Of a stretch of 64,000 bases of DNA, positions 8,322 through 17,117 are shown one piece after another. Numbering within the stretch: the first letter of the stretch is position 1; the number at the start of each line of letters is the position of its first letter. The stretch is from assembly GCF_036032445.1 (NCBI RefSeq), contig NZ_CP107932.1, positions 5,644,501-5,708,500 on the forward strand. Reading direction: 5' to 3'. The stretch is from Nocardia sp. NBC_00416 (lineage in GTDB: Bacteria; Actinomycetota; Actinomycetes; Mycobacteriales; Mycobacteriaceae). The position numbers and the translations under genes are program-made. Below the pieces are notes generated by a model that ran no database searches, was not told where the DNA came from, and saw nothing but the letters and a program-made list of their open reading frames with translations.

Positions 8322-8945
8322 ATGCCTCAGTCCAACCCGGTAAGTGCCTGGAAGTCGCTGCGCGAAGGTAACGAGCGCTTCGTGAACGGCACGCTGCTGC
8401 ATCCTAGCCAGGGAGCCGCCGATCGAGCCAAGCTCGTCGCCGGCCAGAATCCGTCCGCCGTGCTGTTCGGCTGCGGAGATTCCAGGGTCGCGGCGGAATT
8501 GATCTTCGACCAGGGCCTCGGCGATATGTTCGTGGTGCGTACGGCCGGCCATGTCATCGATTCCTCGGTGCTGGGGTCCATCGAGTACGGGGTCGGTGTG
8601 CTGAACGTGCCGCTGATCGTGGTGCTCGGTCACGACAGCTGCGGGGCGGTCAAGGCGACCCTGGACGCGCTGGACGGCGGTGAGGTGCCCGGCGGGTTCA
8701 TTCGCAGCATTGTCGAGAAGGTCACGCCGTCGATGCTCATCGGGCGCCGCGAGGGTTTGAGTACGGTCGACGAGCTCGAGGCCCGCCATGTGGTGGAGAC
8801 CAGCCGGCTGCTGATGCAGCGGTCGATGATCGTCTCCCAGCGGGTGGCGACCGGCGAGTGCGCGATCGCCTGCGTCACCTACAAGCTGGTCGACGGCCGG
8901 GCGAAACTACAACGTGTGGTCGGCAATATCGGTGAAACGGTCTGA
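8322..8945 (+). CDS. canB: Beta-class carbonic anhydrase
   Basis: 207 residues. Catalyses reversible CO2 hydration with an active-site zinc. Zinc ligands and the Asp-Arg dyad are all present: Cys51, Asp53 and Arg55 (FGCGDSR), His104 and Cys107 (LGHDSCGA). Length and position beside mutY match M. tuberculosis Rv3588c (CanB). The ATG at 8322 gives the usual N-terminus (SNPVSAWKSLREGNERF). Cytoplasmic; likely roles are bicarbonate supply and pH balance. Confidence 0.95.
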   Translation: MPQSNPVSAWKSLREGNERFVNGTLLHPSQGAADRAKLVAGQNPSAVLFGCGDSRVAAELIFDQGLGDMFVVRTAGHVIDSSVLGSIEYGVGVLNVPLIVVLGHDSCGAVKATLDALDGGEVPGGFIRSIVEKVTPSMLIGRREGLSTVDELEARHVVETSRLLMQRSMIVSQRVATGECAIACVTYKLVDGRAKLQRVVGNIGETV

Positions 8946-9073
8946 TGCAGGCACCCGCGGCCCGGTCCGGGAGGGCCGGGCCGGGTCACCGTGGATCCCG
9001 CGGCCGGCGATCTGCGACACCTTCGGGTGTGCCGTTGACAGCCACTGCCGCCCGATGCGCTTACCGTTGACAC

Positions 9074-9754
9074 GTGTTGGAACCGACAGGACCGTTACCG
9101 CCGGAGATCTACTGGCGGCGTCGCGTGTTTGCCATCGGGGCGCTGGTCGTCGCGCTCGCGGTGGTTATCTGGCTGGTCGTCACCGTAGCCCGGGGCGGCG
9201 ACACGCCCGATGCCGCCGCGGCGGCTTCCGAGACCACCGAACCCGTCGCGAGTTCGGCGTCGGCGTCCACCACGTCCACCACGTCCGCCACGACCACCGC
9301 CAAGGGGACCACCGCCGCTTCCGGTACCCGTGGCGCCGAGCCGACGCCGGTGGCGTCCGGGCAGTGCGCCGACCAGTCGCTGGCGATCAAGGTTTCGGTG
9401 GGTCAGCCCACCTATCAGGTGGGGGAGGAACCGGTATTCGGGATCGTGATCACCAACATCTCCGGCGAACCCTGTAACCGGGACATGGGGTCGGGTCTGC
9501 AACGGGTGTCCGTGCACTCGCTCGACGGCGGCCGTCAGCTGTGGGCGAGTACGGATTGCTATCCCGACGGCGAACCGGATGTGCGGACTCTGGATCGCGG
9601 CGAGCAGGCCGCGTTCACGGTGACCTGGAAGGGCGCCACCTCGCAGCCGGAATGTGCGGGGGAACGGGTCCCGGTTCCCCCGGGCGCCTATAACGTGGTG
9701 GCACAGATGGGTTCGGTGCGCAGCGCCCCGGAACCGTTCAATATCGCCGGATAG
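9074..9754 (+). CDS. Membrane-anchored secreted protein, Rv3587c-like
   Basis: 226 residues from a GTG. A single N-terminal transmembrane helix (about residues 20-41) follows RRR, then a Ser/Thr/Ala-rich linker of about 50 residues, then a beta-rich extracytoplasmic domain (about 98-226) with four cysteines (GQCAD, EPCNRD, TDCYPDG, PECAGE) that could form two disulfides. The layout matches the mycobacterial protein Rv3587c that neighbours canB. Function unknown; the outer domain resembles intracellular proteinase-inhibitor-like (BsuPI) folds, which is only an impression. Confidence 0.75.
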   Translation: MLEPTGPLPPEIYWRRRVFAIGALVVALAVVIWLVVTVARGGDTPDAAAAASETTEPVASSASASTTSTTSATTTAKGTTAASGTRGAEPTPVASGQCADQSLAIKVSVGQPTYQVGEEPVFGIVITNISGEPCNRDMGSGLQRVSVHSLDGGRQLWASTDCYPDGEPDVRTLDRGEQAAFTVTWKGATSQPECAGERVPVPPGAYNVVAQMGSVRSAPEPFNIAG

Positions 9755-9757
9755 GGC

Positions 9758-11134
9758 TCATTTCTTCGTCAGGCCGGCCAGGCGCAGGGCGCCGCGCAGA
9801 CTGGACGCCTCGTGCAGGGTCATCGGTGTGGCCTTGCCGTCCACGCCGGGCGGTACCACCGCGGTGGTGAACCCGAGCCGCTCGGCTTCGGCGAGCCGGC
9901 GGGTGGTGGAGGTGATCCGCCGGACCTCTCCGGCCAAACCCACTTCGCCGAGGATCACCCAGCCGGGCGGCAGCGCGGTATCGCGCGCGGCGCTGGCGAT
10001 CGCCAGCGCGATGGCGAGATCAGCGGCGGGCTCGGTGAGCCGCATACCGCCCACGGTGGCCGCGTAGATGTCCTGTTTGCCGACATAGAGGCCGCAGCGG
10101 CTCTGCAGGACGGCCAGCACCATGGCGACCCGGTTGTAGTCCAGTCCGCTGACCGCGCGGCGGGGCGCCGGCGCCTGGGTTTCGACGGTGAGCCCTTGGA
10201 CCTCACCGACCAGCGGCCGCTTCCCGTCCATCGCGACGGTGACGGCCGTACCCGGGACGGAGTCGGCGCGGTGATGTAAGAAGAGTCCGGAAGGATCTGT
10301 CACACAGGCGATTCCGTCGTCGTGCAGTTCGAAGCAGCCCACCTCGTCGGCGCTGCCGAAGCGATTCTTGATACCACGCACCATCCGCAACGCGGTGTTC
10401 TTATCGCCTTCGAACTGCAATACGACATCGACCAGATGCTCCAGGGTGCGGGGCCCGGCGACCGCACCGTCCTTCGTGACATGCCCCACGAGCAGTACCG
10501 CGATACCGCTCGCCTTCGCCAGCGAGGTCAGCGCCGCGGTCACCGCGCGGACCTGAGTGACACCCCCGGTCACGCCGTCGCTGTCGGCGGCCAGCATGGT
10601 CTGGACGGAATCGACCACCAGCAGTGTCGGTTTCACCTGATCGACATGCCCGAGGACCACCGACAGATCGGATTCGGCGGCCAGATACACCCGGTCGTGC
10701 ACCGCGCCGGTCCGGTCGGCGCGTAACCGCACCTGTCCCGCGGATTCCTCCGCGGTGACGTAGAGCGCCCGTTCGTCGCGCTGTCGCGCCCACCGATGCG
10801 CCACCTCGAGCAACAGGGTCGATTTGCCCACTCCGGGCTCCCCGGAAAGCAGCACCACGGACCCCGCGACGATCCCGCCGCCCAGTACTCGGTCGAGTTC
10901 GGAAACCCCCGTCGCCCGAGCGGTGCTCGTCTGCGAATCGATCCGGGAGATCGGCGCGGCCGCGGTAGTGGGCAGCATCGCCTTACGGGTGGTTCCGCCG
11001 ATCGGCGCGGCCGCCGGCAGCGCCTGGTCTACGGTGCCCCACGACCCGCAACCGGGGCATTTGCCAACCCATTTGGCGACCTCGTGCGCGCACTCCGAAC
11101 ACCGGTAGACGGCCTTGTTCTTGGTCACTGCCAC
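9758..11134 (-). CDS. radA: DNA repair protein RadA
   Basis: 458 residues, the full length of bacterial RadA/Sms. An N-terminal zinc finger (Cys12, Cys15, Cys26, Cys29) is followed by the RecA-like ATPase with Walker A GEPGVGKS at 98-105, the RadA signature KNRFG, and a C-terminal Lon-like domain. RadA promotes branch migration in recombinational repair. It ends 3 bp from the convergent upstream gene; in mycobacteria disA follows radA at this point and is absent here. Confidence 0.95.
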   Translation of the reverse strand: MAVTKNKAVYRCSECAHEVAKWVGKCPGCGSWGTVDQALPAAAPIGGTTRKAMLPTTAAAPISRIDSQTSTARATGVSELDRVLGGGIVAGSVVLLSGEPGVGKSTLLLEVAHRWARQRDERALYVTAEESAGQVRLRADRTGAVHDRVYLAAESDLSVVLGHVDQVKPTLLVVDSVQTMLAADSDGVTGGVTQVRAVTAALTSLAKASGIAVLLVGHVTKDGAVAGPRTLEHLVDVVLQFEGDKNTALRMVRGIKNRFGSADEVGCFELHDDGIACVTDPSGLFLHHRADSVPGTAVTVAMDGKRPLVGEVQGLTVETQAPAPRRAVSGLDYNRVAMVLAVLQSRCGLYVGKQDIYAATVGGMRLTEPAADLAIALAIASAARDTALPPGWVILGEVGLAGEVRRITSTTRRLAEAERLGFTTAVVPPGVDGKATPMTLHEASSLRGALRLAGLTKK

Positions 11135-11200
11135 AGCCGCACCCTACGCACCCGCACCGACATCGCCGCGCACGACGAGCCACTGGCGGGCGCCGAAAGA

Positions 11201-11857
11201 TCAGTGCCCGCCAGTGGACCCGGTGCTGCTCTTGGAGAGTTCCGATTCGTGGCGCGGCGCTTCCATCCCGGCATCGACCGGGACCTGGACCAGTACGGCG
11301 CCGTTCTCCTTGAAGTTGAACGAGACGTCGTAGGTGAGGCCCGGGGTGATGTTCTTGGTCAAGCCGGTGATCTCGATGCGGGCGGGGGTGGTCTCGCCGC
11401 CTTCGGTCTGGATCGTTTCGCCGCTGGTGTGGGTCTGCGCGCCTGCCTGCGGGGTGGAGACCACGACCGTCTCCGAGGGGGCGATCACGAGTTTGTCGCC
11501 GGTGCCGGGGGTGATCTTGGCCGTGCCGAGGTCGGTGGTGACGCTGGTGAGCTCGTCGGTGACCGTTTCGCCGGTGTTCACGATCGACAGCGCGAGCGCG
11601 ACCTGACCGCCGGTGGTGTTGATGCTGGTGCCGTTGCCCGGGTAGACGATGTGCACGTCGCGCAGCGCGATGGCACCGATATTGGCGTGGTTGCCGTTGA
11701 TCGCGGCGGATTGGTCGGCGGTCTGCGACACCTGGCCGGCACCGCAGCCGGACAGGATGAGCGCCGCACCGGCGGCGAGCGCGGCGACCGTCGCCATGCG
11801 GCGCCGTCGGGTCGGGGCGACCGGGCTCGCGGCAGTCACAGCAGTCAGGGCAGTCAC
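11201..11857 (-). CDS. lpqE: Lipoprotein LpqE
   Basis: 218 residues from a GTG at 11857, preceded by GGAGGACAAC at good spacing; the frame also opens far upstream but without support. An N-terminal RRRR patch and hydrophobic stretch lead to the lipobox LSGC with Cys38, so it should be a lipidated exported protein. The mature part (GNHANIGAIALRDVHIVYP onward) is a beta-sandwich-like copper-chaperone/LpqE-type domain. Position between radA and carD equals Rv3584 (LpqE). In Corynebacteriales LpqE-type proteins bind the outside of the membrane; precise function unsettled. Confidence 0.85.
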   Translation of the reverse strand: MTALTAVTAASPVAPTRRRRMATVAALAAGAALILSGCGAGQVSQTADQSAAINGNHANIGAIALRDVHIVYPGNGTSINTTGGQVALALSIVNTGETVTDELTSVTTDLGTAKITPGTGDKLVIAPSETVVVSTPQAGAQTHTSGETIQTEGGETTPARIEITGLTKNITPGLTYDVSFNFKENGAVLVQVPVDAGMEAPRHESELSKSSTGSTGGH

Positions 11858-12319
11858 GGGTTGTCCTCCATGTCCGAGTGGGCGCACTCCAACTAGGCAC
11901 TGTAGTAGTTGTCTCGGGACGCGGGGCGCACCGGGCGGCGTCAGGGGGGATTGCGTGGTATCGGTGTGTGATTTGTCGCACGTCGAGGCCCGTCCGGCTG
12001 TGGTGCGGGCGACCGGCGTGACACGCTTCGGAGTTCGTCGTTCGGCGGCCCGTTCGGTGGTGTGTTCCATTGCCGGGGTATGCGGCGCTGACCGGTAACA
12101 ATCGGGCCTCTCCGACCCTTTTGCGGACCCGCGTGAAACGTCATTTCAGATGCTCTTGAAGGGGCCCGGCCCGACACCCGTTCGGGCGCAACGTGATGCA
12201 CACCAAACTCGTCCTGTCAAGCCTCAGTACCTGGTCGTTGTGGCGCTGACCTGCGCAGTTGATCGCGCCGTTATCGAGTCGCGTGTTAAACTGTGAACAT
12301 CGAAAGGGGCACGGGACAC
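11858..12319. other. Divergent intergenic region lpqE/carD
   Basis: 462 bp without a believable gene. It should hold the promoters of lpqE (minus) and carD (plus). A TAAACT at 12287-12292 could be the -10 of carD, 27 nt before its ATG, but I see no convincing -35 at the right distance. GAAAGGGG at 12302-12309 is a serviceable RBS for carD. Confidence 0.5.
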
Positions 12320-12808
12320 ATGATTTTTAAGGTCGGAGATACCGTCGTTTATCCCCATCATGGGGCGGCTTTGATCGAAGCTATCGAGACCCGCACCATC
12401 AAGGGTGAGCAGAAAGAGTATCTGGTCCTGAAGGTCGCACAAGGTGACCTCACTGTTCGGGTTCCCGCGGAAAACGCGGAATATGTCGGCGTTCGCGATG
12501 TAGTCGGCCAGGAAGGCCTGGATCGGGTCTTCCAGGTTCTGCGTGCGCCGCATACGGAAGAGCCCACCAACTGGTCCCGCCGTTACAAGGCCAACCTCGA
12601 GAAGCTCGCCTCCGGCGATGTGAACAAGGTGGCCGAGGTCGTTCGCGATCTGTGGCGCCGGGAGCAGGATCGTGGTCTGTCCGCGGGCGAGAAGCGGATG
12701 CTGGCCAAGGCTCGGCAGATCCTCGTCGGGGAGCTCGCGCTCGCCGAGGGTACTGATGACGGCAAGGCCGAGACGCTCCTCGACGAGGTTCTCGCAGCGG
12801 CGTCCTGA
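12320..12808 (+). CDS. carD: CarD RNA polymerase-binding transcription regulator
   Basis: 162 residues, nearly identical to mycobacterial CarD along its whole length. The N-terminal Tudor-like RNAP-interaction domain (MIFKVGDTVVYPHHGAALIE, residues 1-53) binds the beta subunit; the C-terminal helical domain contains the Trp (NWSRRYK, about residue 86) that wedges the upstream edge of the -10 bubble. CarD stabilises open complexes at rRNA and many other promoters. The ATG at 12320 matches the family start. It is followed after 2 nt by ispD. Confidence 0.98.
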   Translation: MIFKVGDTVVYPHHGAALIEAIETRTIKGEQKEYLVLKVAQGDLTVRVPAENAEYVGVRDVVGQEGLDRVFQVLRAPHTEEPTNWSRRYKANLEKLASGDVNKVAEVVRDLWRREQDRGLSAGEKRMLAKARQILVGELALAEGTDDGKAETLLDEVLAAAS

Positions 12809-12810
12809 CC

Positions 12811-13524
12811 GTGCACGAAAAGGACGGTCCCGGCCGTAGCGCTGGACCCGTCACCGTATTGGTTCCCGCCGCCGGCCGTGGCGTGCGCTTGGGTGCAGAT
12901 GAACCCAAGGCGTTCGTCCCGGTCGGCGGCACACCTATGCTCGGACTGGCCGTGAACGGCCTGATGGCGTCCGGTGTTGTCGACGAGATCATTGTGATGG
13001 TGCCCGCCGAACTCGTCGACACGGCGACAGCCCTGGTAGCGCCCGCGGCGCCGGTCCGGGTGGTGGTCGGTGGCGTCGAGCGCACCGACTCGGTGCGCGC
13101 CGGTCTCGCGGCCGCCGGTGACTCCGCGTACTTCCTGGTCCACGATGCCGCCCGCGCGCTCACTCCGCCTGCCCTGATCGCCCGGGTGGTCGCCGAACTC
13201 CGGGCTGGGCATCGCGCGGTCGTCCCGGCGCTACCGGTTGTCGACACCGTGAAAACCGTCGATTCCGCGGGAACCGTCACCGGCACCCCGGACCGCGGTG
13301 CGTTGCGTGCCATCCAGACCCCGCAGGGCTTCACCGCCGAGGTGTTGCGCGCCGCCTATGCCCATCCCGAAGGCGCGACCGACGACGCCGGCCTGGTGGA
13401 GCGGCTCGGCGTCGCGGTGCGCACCATCGCCGGTGACCCCCTCGCCTTCAAGATCACAACACCGCTGGACCTGCACTTGGCCGAAGCCGTGCTCGACGGA
13501 ACCGCCGCGGTGAGGTCATGCTGA
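12811..13524 (+). CDS. ispD: IspD, 2-C-methyl-D-erythritol 4-phosphate cytidylyltransferase
   Basis: 237 residues from a GTG 2 nt after carD. IspD couples MEP to CTP in the non-mevalonate isoprenoid pathway. The CTP-binding motif is PAAGRGVRLGADEPKAF (about 20-36), with VHDAARAL and TPQGF later, all as in the family. It overlaps ispF by 7 bp, so the two MEP-pathway enzymes are translationally coupled and probably read from the carD promoter. Confidence 0.96.
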   Translation: MHEKDGPGRSAGPVTVLVPAAGRGVRLGADEPKAFVPVGGTPMLGLAVNGLMASGVVDEIIVMVPAELVDTATALVAPAAPVRVVVGGVERTDSVRAGLAAAGDSAYFLVHDAARALTPPALIARVVAELRAGHRAVVPALPVVDTVKTVDSAGTVTGTPDRGALRAIQTPQGFTAEVLRAAYAHPEGATDDAGLVERLGVAVRTIAGDPLAFKITTPLDLHLAEAVLDGTAAVRSC

Positions 13525-14039
13525 ACATGCGGGTGGGGATCGGGACCGATGTGCATCCGATCGAACCGGGGCGTCCCTGCTGGATGGCCGGTCTGCTGTT
13601 CGACGGAGACGACGGCTGCGCCGGACACTCGGACGGTGATGTCGCCGCCCACGCGCTCTGCGATGCCCTGCTGTCCGCGGCGGGACTCGGCGATGTGGGT
13701 TCGGTGTTCGGCACCGGCCGGCCGGAGTGGGCCGGTGTTTCCGGGGCCGCCATGCTGAAGGAAGTGCGGCGGTTGCTCGACGATGCCGGATACGAGGTGG
13801 TCAACGCCGCGGTCCAGGTGATCGGCAACCGGCCGCGGATCGGCCCGCGCCGGGCCGAAGCCCAGCAGGTGCTCGGCGATCTGCTGGACGCGCCGGTCTC
13901 GGTTTCGGGCACCACCAGCGACGGTCTGGGCCTCACCGGGCGTGGTGAGGGCATCGCCGCGATCGCCAATGCCCTGCTGTACTGTCCGGGGCGGCCGAGC
14001 GTAGAGCCCGCGGACGGTAGCGAGGTGCGACCGGCGTAG
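13518..14039 (+). CDS. ispF: IspF, 2-C-methyl-D-erythritol 2,4-cyclodiphosphate synthase
   Basis: 173 residues. Cyclises CDP-ME 2-phosphate to MEcPP with release of CMP. The metal ligands appear in GIGTDVHPI (Asp and His of the DxH motif) and GHSDGDVAAHA with the third His. The TTSDGLGLTGRGEGIAA motif near the C-terminus is conserved. The family expects about 160 residues; the extra comes from the tail (PSVEPADGSEVRPA). Two ATGs, 13518 and 13527, are possible. Confidence 0.96.
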   Translation: MLNMRVGIGTDVHPIEPGRPCWMAGLLFDGDDGCAGHSDGDVAAHALCDALLSAAGLGDVGSVFGTGRPEWAGVSGAAMLKEVRRLLDDAGYEVVNAAVQVIGNRPRIGPRRAEAQQVLGDLLDAPVSVSGTTSDGLGLTGRGEGIAAIANALLYCPGRPSVEPADGSEVRPA

Positions 14040-14289
14040 GGCCGGCGAAGCCGCCCATCCAGTCCTGTGGCCGAGCGCCCGGCTCGACCGGTGCGAAGTG
14101 CGACCGGTTCGGGCCTGTGGCCGCCCATTCAGCGCTTCCTGTCGAGTGCGCGCACCGGACATCGACCGCCGACCTTCCCACACGCGGCCGAGCCGACTAC
14201 TCGCACGCCGACCCGCACCGCTACCCTGCCCATATCCCCACCTGCACCACATCCGAGTGCAATCCATACACGAAACTAGGATCGACGCC

Positions 14290-15696
14290 GTGACGCTGCG
14301 CCTGTTCGACACCGAGAAAAGGACCCTGCGTGATTTCACGCCGCTGGTACCCGGCCACGCCTCGGTGTACCTGTGTGGCGCTACCGTCCAGGGGCTACCC
14401 CATATCGGCCATGTGCGCAGCGGTGTGGCCTTCGATATTCTGCGTCGCTGGCTGACGGCGAACGGCTTCGATGTGGCATTCATTCGCAATGTCACCGATA
14501 TCGAGGACAAAATCCTGACCAAGGCCGCCGCGGCCGGTCGGCCCTGGTGGGAATGGGCGGCGACGCACGAACGCGCCTTCGATCGGGCCTATCGCCAACT
14601 CGGTGTGCTGCCGCCGTCTGCCGAACCGCGAGCCACCGGGCATATCACCCAGATGGTCGAATTGATGCAGCGCCTGATCGATCGGGGGCACGCCTATGCC
14701 TCTGAAGGCAATGTGTATTTCGATGTGCGGAGCTATCCCGATTACGGACATCTCTCCGGTCACCGGCTCGACGATGTGCATCAGGGTGAGAGCGCGGGTC
14801 TCGGTAAACGCGACCCCCGTGATTTCACGCTGTGGAAAGCGGCGAAACCGGGTGAGCCGACATGGCCGTCGCCCTGGGGCCCGGGCCGACCCGGTTGGCA
14901 TCTGGAATGCTCCGCCATGGCCGAGTTCTATCTGGGCTCGGATTTCGATATCCATTGCGGTGGTATGGATCTGGTCTTTCCGCACCATGAGAACGAAATA
15001 GCCCAGTCGAAGGCGGCCGGCCACGGGTTCGCCCAGTATTGGTTGCACAACGGCTGGGTGACCATGGGCGGCGAGAAGATGTCGAAATCACTCGGCAATG
15101 TGCTGTCCATTCCCAATGTGCTGAAATCCGTGCGCGCTGTGGAATTGCGGTTCTACCTCGGCAGCGCCCACTACCGATCGATGCTCGAATATTCGGATAA
15201 GGCGCTGGCCGACGCCGCCCAGTCCTACCAGCGGATCGAGGCGTTCGTGCAGCGGGTCGCCGAACGTGGGGGCGACATCCCGATGGGCAAATGGACCGAC
15301 GGATTCGCTGCCGCCCTGGACGACGACCTCGGTGTCCCGAAGGCGCTCGCCGAGATCCATCACGGAGTGCACGAGGGCAACCGAGCCCTGGATGCGGGTG
15401 TCCTCGAAACCGCCCGTGAACATGCGAGCCAGATCCGGGCCATGCTCGACGTACTGGGCGTGGACCCGCTCGACCCGCACTGGGGCAGCGCCGCCGACCA
15501 TTCGGCCGCGGACACCGCACTGGATGTGCTCGTGGGCGCCGAACTGGAACGGCGGCAGCAGGCCCGCGCCGCGAAGGACTGGGCGGCCGCCGACGCCGTG
15601 CGCGATCGTCTCCAGGCGGCCGGCATCGAAGTAACCGATACACCCAACGGTGCCGAATGGTCGCTGGGCGCACCTACCCCTGGAAAGGCGGGCTGA
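14290..15696 (+). CDS. cysS: Cysteinyl-tRNA synthetase
   Basis: 468 residues from the GTG at 14290, chosen because it gives the family N-terminus TLRLFDTEKRTLRDF; the 250 bp back to ispF is open in frame but unlike any protein. Class I synthetase: HIGH motif as LPHIGHVRS (about 37-45), zinc Cys in LCGATVQG and LECSAMAEF, the HHENEIAQS segment and KMSKS as GEKMSKSLGN. Charges tRNA-Cys in the cytoplasm. The stop overlaps the rlmB start by 1 nt. Confidence 0.97.
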   Translation: MTLRLFDTEKRTLRDFTPLVPGHASVYLCGATVQGLPHIGHVRSGVAFDILRRWLTANGFDVAFIRNVTDIEDKILTKAAAAGRPWWEWAATHERAFDRAYRQLGVLPPSAEPRATGHITQMVELMQRLIDRGHAYASEGNVYFDVRSYPDYGHLSGHRLDDVHQGESAGLGKRDPRDFTLWKAAKPGEPTWPSPWGPGRPGWHLECSAMAEFYLGSDFDIHCGGMDLVFPHHENEIAQSKAAGHGFAQYWLHNGWVTMGGEKMSKSLGNVLSIPNVLKSVRAVELRFYLGSAHYRSMLEYSDKALADAAQSYQRIEAFVQRVAERGGDIPMGKWTDGFAAALDDDLGVPKALAEIHHGVHEGNRALDAGVLETAREHASQIRAMLDVLGVDPLDPHWGSAADHSAADTALDVLVGAELERRQQARAAKDWAAADAVRDRLQAAGIEVTDTPNGAEWSLGAPTPGKAG

Positions 15697-16664
15697 TGGC
15701 CGGCAACTCACAACGTCGTGGCGCGATCCGCAAAGGCGGCACCAAGAAGGGGGCCGTGGTCGGGACCGGCGGCAAGCGGCGCCGTGGGCTGGAGGGCCGC
15801 GGGCCGACGCCGCCGGCCGAACAGCGTACGAAGCATCCGGCGGCGCGCCGAGCCGCGGCCAAAGCCAAAGCCGCCCAGAACAATCCGCCCACCCGCGGTC
15901 GACCGGCCGGTAGGCGTGCCGACGACGGGCCCGAACTCGTGCTGGGCCGCAACCCCGTGGTGGAGTGTCTGCGCGCCGGGGTCCCCGCGACCGCGCTCTA
16001 CGTCGCGGTGGGCACCGAGAACGATGAGCGGCTCACCGAGAGCGTGCGCATCGCCGCCGATACCGGGATCTCGATTCTCGAACTGCCGCGCACCGACCTC
16101 GACCGAATGAGCTCCAACGGGCTGCATCAAGGTGTGGCGCTGCAGGTGCCGCCCTATCGGTACGCGCACCCCGACGATCTACTGGCCCGGGCCAAGGATT
16201 CCACGGAGCCCGCACTGCTGGTGGCGCTCGACAATATCTCCGATCCACGCAACCTCGGCGCGGTGGTGCGCTCGGTCGCGGCCTTCGGCGGTCACGGCGT
16301 GGTGATCCCGCAGCGCCGCAGCGCGAGCGTCACCGCGGTCGCATGGCGGACCAGCGCGGGCGCGGCGGCTCGACTGCCGGTGGCTCGCGCCACGAACCTC
16401 ACTCGCACGCTCAAGGATTGGGCCGCCAAGGGAGTGCAGATCGTGGGCTTGGACGCGGGCGGTGACCTGTCGCTCGACGAATTCGACGGCACTGCGCCGA
16501 CGGTGATCGTCGTCGGGTCGGAGGGCAAAGGCCTGTCCCGGCTGGTGCGCGAGAATTGTGACGCGGTCCTGAGCATCCCGATGGCGGGTCCGGTCGAATC
16601 GCTGAACGCCTCCGTCGCCGCCGGTGTGGTGCTGGCCGAGACGGCGCGGCAACGGCGCGGCTGA
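15696..16664 (+). CDS. rlmB: 23S rRNA (guanosine-2'-O-)-methyltransferase RlmB/TrmH family
   Basis: 322 residues. A basic, disordered N-terminal extension of about 75 residues, typical of actinobacterial members, precedes a substrate-binding domain (LVLGRNPVVECLRAG) and the SPOUT domain with trefoil-knot motifs NISDPRNLGAVVRSV, VVGSEGKGLSRL and IPMAGPVESLNASVAAGVVL. The enzyme 2'-O-methylates rRNA using SAM. The TGATG junction with cysS indicates coupled translation, the same order as in M. tuberculosis. Confidence 0.93.
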   Translation: MAGNSQRRGAIRKGGTKKGAVVGTGGKRRRGLEGRGPTPPAEQRTKHPAARRAAAKAKAAQNNPPTRGRPAGRRADDGPELVLGRNPVVECLRAGVPATALYVAVGTENDERLTESVRIAADTGISILELPRTDLDRMSSNGLHQGVALQVPPYRYAHPDDLLARAKDSTEPALLVALDNISDPRNLGAVVRSVAAFGGHGVVIPQRRSASVTAVAWRTSAGAAARLPVARATNLTRTLKDWAAKGVQIVGLDAGGDLSLDEFDGTAPTVIVVGSEGKGLSRLVRENCDAVLSIPMAGPVESLNASVAAGVVLAETARQRRG

Positions 16665-16833
16665 TTCGGCGAGCCGAGGCTTCCGACCGGGTCCAGCGGC
16701 CCCGGTCGTAACCCGATCATCGGCGGCGCGCCGGGAAGATCGGGCGTGTCGGGATCGCGGTCAGCGGGCGGTTCAGGAGTGAATCCGCCGCGCCCGGACC
16801 GCAAATCCGGCACAGCACCGTAGAATTCGACAT

Positions 16834-17109
16834 GTGGTGATACCCAACGCGCCCATCGGAAAGCCGGTCGAGCACCCGCACGCGACGACGGTGCTGCTGC
16901 TCGGTGCGCTCAGCGTGCTGTGTTGCGGGCTGACCGGGCCGGTGGCCTGGGCGATGGGTAAACGCGCGCTCGATCAGATCGAGGAATCCGGTGGCGGTTA
17001 CGGCGGCCAAACCCAGGTGGTCGTCGGCTTCACGCTGGGCGTGATCGGCACGATCCTGATGGTCGTGATGGCCCTGCTGTTCATCGTGGTGCTGATCGGC
17101 GGCGGCTGA
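16834..17109 (+). CDS. DUF4190-type small membrane protein
   Basis: 91 residues with two transmembrane helices (about 19-41 and 63-89) joined by the conserved loop GKRALDQIEESGGGYGG typical of DUF4190 proteins. Function unknown; such proteins are common in actinobacteria. A GTGGTG pair forms the start. It converges on an enoyl-CoA hydratase gene 8 bp further on. Confidence 0.75.
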   Translation: MVIPNAPIGKPVEHPHATTVLLLGALSVLCCGLTGPVAWAMGKRALDQIEESGGGYGGQTQVVVGFTLGVIGTILMVVMALLFIVVLIGGG

Positions 17110-17117
17110 CCGTCGCT

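Noticed and set aside
14040..14289. Long N-terminal extension of CysS or a tRNA between ispF and cysS
   Set aside because: The in-frame extension is unlike any CysS N-terminus, and no cloverleaf with a T-loop motif could be drawn.
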